From: Acanthosoma haemorrhoidale
Lineage: Eukaryota > Arthropoda > Insecta > Hemiptera > Acanthosomatidae
Assembly (NCBI GenBank): GCA_930367205.1
Contig: OV884011.1
Coordinates: forward strand, 171,999,226 to 172,063,225
Length of the DNA stretch: 64,000 bases
Direction: 5' to 3'
Shown one piece after another: positions 57,080-64,000 of the stretch. The position numbers and the translations under genes are program-made. Positions within the stretch are counted from its first letter, which is position 1. Each line of letters opens with the position of its first letter. The notes beneath the pieces are model-generated. The model worked only from the letters and a program-made list of their open reading frames with translations, had not been told where the DNA came from and did not search any database.

Positions 57080-58180
57080 TGATTTCCTTTAGATGTAGAA
57101 CGCAAAGGAGCGATACTTGAAACAAAAAAGAAACGTATTCTCTATTTGGTTACGCGCTCTTTTTGTTGGGCTGTTCATCCTTGAGGTCGGATCTGATAAA
57201 AACGAAAGCAGGCCACTAAATAAACTGATATATGTTGTGAGGGGCCTAGACTTTCTACTCGAGTGGAAGTGTAAACAGCGACCGATCCCCACGGTATCTC
57301 CCTTTCGGTTTTTAGTGAAAGTCATCCCGCCCTTCCTTATTATTATCAAAGGCCGCTCGACTGGTGCAGCTTTTTAAATCGGACCTGCCTCGTCTGAGCT
57401 CCTGCCTTTAGCCCAGCTTTCATACACAATCCCTTAGAGGGGCATAACAAGCAATTTTTTTCAGGGAGGATTTCAAGTTTCGGAGGGGGGGGGGGGAGTG
57501 AATTTTATCTATGGGGATATATTTATAATAAAATTGATAATTAAGCATTAATATTTAAAAACTGATTATAAAGGGATGTGGTTGGTTGGCAAGGTCAGGT
57601 CATCAATGCTATTATTTAACACTAATTTAGGGAGAGCACAGACTCTTTAGAGCAGGCCAGGACCAAGGAGGCACCCCAGCCCCACATGTGAGGATGAGGG
57701 TTTATAAAACACGAGATATGATCGGAAGATCTAGATACAAATCATGTGAACACAACTCATATACATCAGTAAAATCCATGAATGTTTACATTTTCTTACT
57801 TATGGGAAAGTTAACCTGCACTGTGAGATGAACGATGCCCCTATAGCTCCAGGCCCATGGATGCCCAGGTCATCGATCATTCTTACCATCCCACACCCCT
57901 AAACAACTGAAAACGTATATGTGCTCCAGTTTCATTCTCGCGTTCCAGGAGGAATTAATTTACACCGTTCTTGGTTCATATGCGACTTGAAATCAGAAAA
58001 AAATACTTTGGGTAAGACATTTCTAGCACCTCTTGGTGAGAGTGGCAGGGGTCGACAAGCCAAAATAACCAAAAAGGCCCATATTAGAGTCGAATTCGCA
58101 GTTTTCGATATGAACGATGCTACTCCGATGGCGCTTGTGCCCAAATTCACCCCTTGTCATCATAGAGAGGTAAATTAAAA
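57080..58180. other. Two GC-balanced segments open on both strands (57.08-57.42 and 57.92-58.18 kb)
   Basis: Both segments stand out from the AT-rich surroundings and have 70-86 codon frames on both strands. Plus-strand examples are NTLGKTFLAPLGESGRGRQA and RGLDFLLEWKCKQRPIPTVS. Minus-strand examples are SAIGVASFISKTANSTLIWA and PTKRARNQIENTFLF. I cannot decide which strand, if either, is real. A conserved noncoding or multicopy sequence is equally possible. A poly-G run lies at about 57485-57496. Confidence 0.3.
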
Positions 58181-58379
58181 TAGGGCCTTATTATATCTTT
58201 GAGTTTCTTTGTTTTGTTACCAGCTTCAAAATTCTAGTCAGCGACTGTGACAAAAAAAGAACGTTATATCTTAAATATCGCCTGAATTATATTTGCGGAA
58301 AAATAAAAGTTTGAGAGAAGTACTGTCTGTTCTATAAAAATACCCAAGTAATAACAGCTGAAAGGTTATCAGCTCGTAC

Positions 58380-58446
58380 CTGTTTGAAAGTAACACCTCT
58401 CCGCTTGCACTCGTCAATAAATAGATCAAGTGACAATCTTCCATTA
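58380..58446 (-). other. Candidate internal exon (67 bp)
   Basis: On the minus strand, GGTCACAG precedes a frame reading NNGRLSLDLFIDECKRRGVT, then FKQ, ending at a donor CAG|GTACGAG. The peptide looks coding-like, but the acceptor lacks a good pyrimidine tract and no partner exon was found. It is phase-compatible with the start of the 52423 exon, but nothing shows they belong together. Confidence 0.22.
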
Positions 58447-59524
58447 TTACTGTGACCAATTATTTACAATAAAGAATTCTCAATGTTAAGTTTTTATGTA
58501 TTGGCTGTAATTTACTGAGAGGTACTTTGCTTTTGACCTAAATTAATTAGTATCAGTTTCAAAAAGTAAGTATTGGAACTCCCTATAATAATCTGATCTC
58601 TAAAAATCGGCTCAAAGATAACTTTTAAAAGGGTGCTTTAAATTAGCTTTGAGCTTAACTAAAAGCACGGTGAGAAATTAACTGAGTTACCTCGCATTAA
58701 TTTTTTTTTTGGCCCAACTTTCTCTTCATTTTTGGTAATTAGTTCCATTTGTTTATTGCAGTTGATTTGATTTATTTTTTCAATACTAATAATCTATAGT
58801 CGTTGCCATGAAATTAGAAGCTTGGGATGAAGGGGCTACTTGGCATGGTGTTGCCACATACGGGTGGGTTAAGGACTTCCTTATTGATTATTGCTAGGAA
58901 TTTGCTTATTGCTTAACTATTGACGTGATCGAAGTAAATGGATCACGTGGAAAGAAGATAAGTGGTGCACAGAGCACCAGCTTGCCATGCATGTACCATG
59001 TATTGAGGGCCTCAAGCGTCGTGACGGCTACTATAGTTATTAAATTTAATTATAAGGAGGTTACGTAATAAAATAAAATTCAATAAATTTTTGGAAAAAT
59101 AAATTGGCCCCATCTTGGCTTACTTATAATTGACTTGAGCATAATTAAAAAAGAGAGGAGCTTTTCTCTTAAAAAATAAAAATAGTTAAGCTTTTAGTTG
59201 TCTACATACATAGAATTTTCATCCACGAGGTATTGAGTTCTAGGGCTCTATGTAGAATTATATGTATTTGGTCAGAACATATCAAATGACAATTGCTAGG
59301 GCACGAGGCAAATGATAGAAAAAAAACAAACTTCAATATTGAAGATATTCAATATTCAGTATTTTTTATTGAAAATAACATCCGTTAGCTTTAATACATT
59401 TCTTCTAACATCTAACCAAGTATTTTATTCCTAGCTCAAATAAAAGTTTGGACTTTGGATCAATAAATTCGAGAAATGAAAAATTGGCCTCGTTTTCGTT
59501 CTAGAATAGTTTATTTATTTAAAA
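58447..59524. other. No gene seen
   Basis: AT-rich DNA up to the 5' truncation point of the family A LINE. Confidence 0.5.
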
Positions 59525-61545
59525 ATGCGTCAGATTGGTAAAGCGGCTATTGGCATCCTTCCGTTCCGATTCCTTCAATTCCCACCTCTCCTCTCTTTCT
59601 ACCAGGGATAACTCCCTGTGAAATGTAACTAAAAAATTCCTAAAGTACCATCCTGTTTCGCACCCACTCCATCGTGATGATGGGTCCTGGGTGGCTTCGG
59701 ATGGGGAAAGGTCTGAGGAATTTGCTCTGCATCTTACCCATACTTTCACACCTTACCTTTCCTATAAAAACCATACTCACAGCACAACTGTTGAAGATTT
59801 CCTCACTTCACCTATATATACCTCTCTCACTTCCAGCAAAAGCCATTAACCCCTCTGAGGTAAAATACCTTCTTGAAAACTTACCTTACCGAAAACCCCC
59901 TGGATATGATCACCTTACTCCTCAATTCTCAAACAACTTAATAATATTCCTAACCGAAGTATATAATTGGATTATCCGAACGACGCACTTTCCTCTCCTC
60001 TTGAAACATTCCATTATTGTCCTATTTGCCAAACCCGGTAAACCACCCAATGACGCCACATCTTACCGTCCAATTAGTCTACTCCCTAGCCTCTCAAAAA
60101 TATTTGAGAAACTCCTATTAAAACGTCTACTTCTAATTGTTGAATCCAAAAACCTTTTTCCTACACACCAGTTTGGTTTCCACCAACAACATTCCACTGC
60201 TCAACAAGGCCTTCATGTTGTTGATCACATCTCCTTAGCCCTTGAAACCAAACAGTATTGCACTGCTGCTTTTACTTTTTAATATGGCTCAAGCTTTTGA
60301 CAGGTTTTGGCACGCAGGTTTGCTCTACAAGCTCAAAAGATATTAAACACAGAGCCTTTTCCTAGTCCTACAGTCCTACCTTTCAAACCGCTTCTTCCAA
60401 GTTCACTGTGGTTGAGAATATTCTAAGTTCTATCCTATAAAAGCAGGAGTTCTAAAGGCAGTGTCCTGGGTCCTATTCTCTATAACATATACACCGCCGA
60501 TGTCCCCTCTACCGCCAATACCTTCTTGGCCACATTCGCAGATGACACTGCAGTCTTGTCATCCCACCCAGATCCAATTATAGCATCCCATAACCTTCAA
60601 AAACACCTTGACGAGATCGAGTATTGGTGCAATCAATGGCGGATCAAAGTTAATGAAGCAAAATGCTTCCGCATTACCTTCACCCTTTGTCGCAAGGCTT
60701 GTCCACTAGTTTATTTTAATTCTATTACTCTCCCTGTATCCGGTGACTGAATGTTTGTCGTTTCATTTTCTTGCACTGTCTCCAAGACCAAGGCAAATAC
60801 GATGCTAAAAAGACATGAACTAAACAGACGCTTCACACAACTGTACAGACTACTTCAAAGGACACCCCATCTCTCAATGGAAAACAAATTACTAATCTTT
60901 TTCTTAAGTTATACTTAAGCCAACTGGACGTATGGAATAGAGCTACGGGGGACAGCAAAAAAGTCAAACATCAAGCACATCCAGTCCTTTCAATCAAAAG
61001 TCCTGAGAACAATAGTAAATGCCTCTTATTATGTCATCAACAAAACTCTTCATAACGATCTTAATATAGCCTACATTCTTGAACACATCCCTTTCAAGTA
61101 TATGAAATTCCGTAGTAGCCTATCCAACCACCCTAATCCCGTAGCACAGTCATTGCACTTTACCACTCATCCCTATAATCCTCCTTGGAGACTGAAACGG
61201 CAGTGATCTCGTGACCTGCTATAAATGCGTGACAGTGGGAGTCCTGACAATGGCCAGTTTCTCCAACCATGTCCTGAGCGTCTGTGGCTTTCACACTCTT
61301 CGTTGCCATTTACGGGCTCGTATCCGGTGACACGGCTGACGGAGGAACATAGGGGACTTCCCAAGACTCCGCTTCCTCTTTTACATGCGAGGGAGGTGAC
61401 AAACATGTGGATTTGGGATACCCCTGGGATGTTTGTAAACATTGTATGAATGTTGAATTGTAAATATGGTATGAGAATATTTATCTCAATTACTTATTCC
61501 CAATTATCGGGCCTATTATAAGGCAGATTGTAATTTTAGATAAAG
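59525..61545 (+). mobile_element. 5'-truncated Jockey-like LINE (family A) with its 3' UTR
   Basis: This is the longest copy of a family present at least five times in the window (see 8874, 15306, 16283 and 22265). It begins abruptly in the linker before the reverse transcriptase and ends at the shared 3' terminus (AAGGCAGATTGTAATTTTAG). The 3' UTR (about 61160-61545) contains the stretch around CAATGGCCAGTTTCTCC that recurs in the other copies. No poly(A) tail is seen; the end reads TAAAGAATATTGTAT. Confidence 0.85.
59530..61165 (+). pseudogene. Jockey-like LINE reverse transcriptase with frameshifts and stops
   Basis: Successive frames give, in order: the pre-RT linker (SFNSHLSSLSTRDNSL, a stop where Trp is usual, then VTKKFLKYHPV and DGSWVASDGERSEEFALHL); the fingers (INPSEVKYLLENLPYRKPPG, HSIIVLFAKPGKPPNDATSY, then RPISLLPSLSKIFEKLLLKR and HQFGFHQQHST, 59830-60282); a broken stretch with motif A damaged (60283-60480); motif B (KGSVLGPILYNIYTADVPS); motif C (ATFADDTAVLSSH, 60526-60750); and a C-terminal region ending with KVLRTIVNA-like sequence around 60990-61060. 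At least two frameshifts and several stops make it inactive. Confidence 0.85.
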
Positions 61546-64000
61546 AATATTGTATACTAAAAACAAATGCGTCAAATGCTCTGAAAAAAATGTTAGTCAG
61601 TTAGCAACAAGTCAGAATATGTTAAATGTGGTAAAACTTATATTTTCAGCTCACATACTTTTTTTGAAGTTAACTGACAAACATTTCAACGAAGTTTTTG
61701 GCCATCATTCCTCACTGCTCCATTTTTATTGTTTTCAGCATGAAGGTTTCGTATAACAGAAGTATGGTGGACGTTTAAGTGCTTTGAAAGTTCTCTGCTT
61801 TTCTGGTGTGGATTGGCCTCTACTAAAGTCTTTAATTCATCATCATTGATCATTGTTTCTGGCCTTCCACGATATTCATTCTCGAGACGTGTATTGTTGG
61901 ATTAAACCTAGAAAACCACCGAAATACAGATTTTTCATTAACTGTACCAACGCCAAAAACTATAATGATGTTTCGAAAGGCTTCAGAAGCATTATGTCCA
62001 AGTTTAAATTCATATAAGAATATAACTAGTAATTTCTCAGGCTACAATTTGTTATTCTAGAGAATTAGCATAATAAAGATTGTCTGATAGTGTTGGGTCC
62101 CAACTATTTTTTTTTCACTCACGTAATTATAACGATTCATTTTATTTTATTTGTTAAAAGAAAAAAAACAAGATTGTAATATTTTGTTGTATTGAGATGT
62201 ATAATTAGGAATTAAGGTTGTGTACGTCTAAGCAAGTGATAAGGTGACCTCTAATGCGATCGGCAATTGTTTTGGCATGGCGGATCAACTCCGATCGTCA
62301 TCGAATTACTGGCTCAGTTCCCTGAAAGTTGCGAACGAAGAAGGACGCTTGGAAATTTGTTGATTAATGTTGACCCCACATTCACACTACTTCTTCATCG
62401 CTGACTGTACACCGGATATCCACCACCCACCCACGCTCCCAATTGTTTGGAGAGTGAACATCGAGAAGAATTTTGTCTTCTCCACTTTGGGATCTCCGGT
62501 AAGAGGTTATTTTGCTAGTACACACACCAGTTATCTCCGAATTCAGCTCACACCATCCTTTTACTTGCAAGAATAGAAGGCTATTCACTTTTGGTGATTG
62601 ACACTGTTAAATTTAGTAAATATAGGATTTAATTAATTTTTATTTATACTAAAGCGTAAAGACATTTATATTTTTGTTATCTATGTTTCTTTCATTTTAT
62701 TTTTAGATTACTAACCCAGTTGCTAACATTACTTTTTTTGTTTATATATACGATCATTACATATGTATTGCCAGTTTATAATTTTAGTTTTTTGTATAAT
62801 CTTTCCTCGATTATATTTTGTGTACACAATCTTGTTTTTTGTTGTTTTTCTGGAAAAATTCAGGCACCCATTCTTGAACTTTTTTTCTGAATTTCACAGC
62901 CGGTAATTTGCAAGGGACAGAAGTTTGGCGACGTAATTTTACTAGCCCCTTCTTCCACAGATAGCGACACCAGTAAGGCCCCGACTTCGATATGTTACGT
63001 CCTTACATATGCATTTAACGATTTTCGAATAAAAATTTGTAGAAAATTAGTTTTTGGTCTCTCTACTTCCGTGTCGGTGGAACCCCCTTGTGTGTTTAAT
63101 AATTTAAAACTCAGTATTCAGGTTGATATTTATGTTTAGGCCAAATTTCTATTTGAGGTTTGTATAATATTTTAATAATTGTGCAAATAGAGGTATTCAG
63201 TTACATATTGTTTCATTGGAACTTTTATTTATTCCAGGAGCATTTATTTATTTAAACATTTATTTATCCTGTTTCTCTAGTTATTACCTTACTCTTCAGA
63301 TGACAGATCAAGAGTCATGGGGATACCCAGATCGTGTTAGCATACAAAGGAGGAGGGTACAATGTTGGGTCCTTGTGCACTAACGATGGCCGGGGGTGTT
63401 TCCAACACACCTCGTTTCTGCCTGCCCTTGGTAGACCAAGAGAAAAAAAAGTTATACTATATTTATCATATATGATGATAGTAGTTTGTAATATTCAGTT
63501 TGGTGGTCTTTTGTGTAATACATTTGTATACCTGGTTTTATTAATAAAGCATTTTATTGACCATTATATCGATTTGATAAAAACGCGTTTAGTAATAGTA
63601 ATAATGGATATTATATTGTTTTTTGAGAGTAGAAGGGGTTTATTTTCTCCCTTGCTGTAGAATACAAATTTTTTTAGTATGATTGTATATAAATCTTAAT
63701 TAATCAATCGGAATCAAGAAAATAAATAATACAAAACATTTAATTAAAGTTTATTACAACTGCTGATAATGGCTTATGCTAAATACATTTAAAAATGACA
63801 GACCAAAATACATTTTTTTCTATTGTGAAAGATTATAGGAGTTATATAAGAGGGCTAATGGTTTTAATTTGCCACATTTCCCGTTTGTTGAAAACTGGTC
63901 GAGGCACCGCACGTATTGCGACGGAATATGATCAGGCCGGAAGTTCTACTGTCGGGTCTTTCTCGCAAATTAAATTCTTTCGTTTTACCAACTTTCTCAT
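61546..64000. other. No certain gene; possible LTR edge near 62.93 kb
   Basis: A GC-richer block at 62230-62580 and the phrase TTTGGCGACG at about 62935 resemble an LTR followed by a primer-binding site, but no coding remnants follow. A 108-codon frame at 63334-63660 is unrecognised. The rest is AT-rich. Confidence 0.4.

Noticed and set aside
61173..61449. Frames on both strands of 74-89 codons
   Set aside because: They lie entirely within the family A LINE 3' UTR shared with three other copies.

Overview
The window is eukaryotic, AT-rich, repeat-dominated DNA from an arthropod, most likely an insect. The evidence is one cuticular-protein gene with a chitin-binding Rebers-Riddiford (RR) domain, spliced on the minus strand, together with insect-type mariner, Jockey-like LINE and Ty3/gypsy-like elements. 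There is no prokaryotic-style gene packing, CRISPR array, rRNA gene or convincing tRNA. All coordinates and translations were read by eye; no database search was possible, so family names rest on motifs.

The only host gene I can assemble is on the minus strand. Its exons are 52141-52423, 38107-38207 and 33137-33355 (terminal). Their splice sites and phases fit: 283 nt, then 101 nt, then 219 nt, giving 201 codons including the stop. The exon carrying the start codon was not found and should lie above 52430, inside or beyond the window. The introns are large (about 13.9 kb and 4.75 kb) and hold most of the old repeats between 33 and 52 kb.

Mobile elements, left to right: a tandem of about 122 bp with a dispersed copy (0.7 and 3.1-3.5 kb); a LINE 3' end (8.9 kb); a Jockey-like LINE reverse transcriptase (9.7-10.9 kb); a solo LTR inserted in a LINE 3' end with a perfect GTGCT target duplication (14.75-15.77 kb); another LINE end (16.3 kb); an internally deleted mariner (19.76-20.61 kb); a degenerate inverted-repeat cluster (20.9-22.1 kb); a LINE 3' end (22.3-22.9 kb); and a full-length mariner with perfect 28-bp termini but two stops and a changed catalytic residue (28.70-30.00 kb). 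Inside the cuticle gene's introns are two degraded protein-coding remnants (35.0-36.35 and 36.95-37.43 kb), a solo LTR with perfect ATCAC duplication (41.05-41.71 kb) and a decayed gypsy-like element with a LINE in its 3' part (42.88-49.43 kb). To the right are a CT/GTCT microsatellite (51.0 kb), two LTR-like repeats around an integrase fragment (54.9-56.15 kb) and a 5'-truncated Jockey-like LINE (59.5-61.5 kb).

The remaining sequence (0-7.6, 10.9-14.7, 22.9-28.7, 30-33, 49.4-52, 56.1-59.5 and 61.6-64 kb) is mostly AT-rich with no supportable gene. A few protein-like frames and candidate exons in it are flagged at low confidence. I did not find a convincing new biological system. The most useful leads are the TE-expanded cuticle gene, the nested insertions that can be ordered in time, the LTR-like pair flanking an oppositely oriented integrase scrap, and two unidentified protein remnants.
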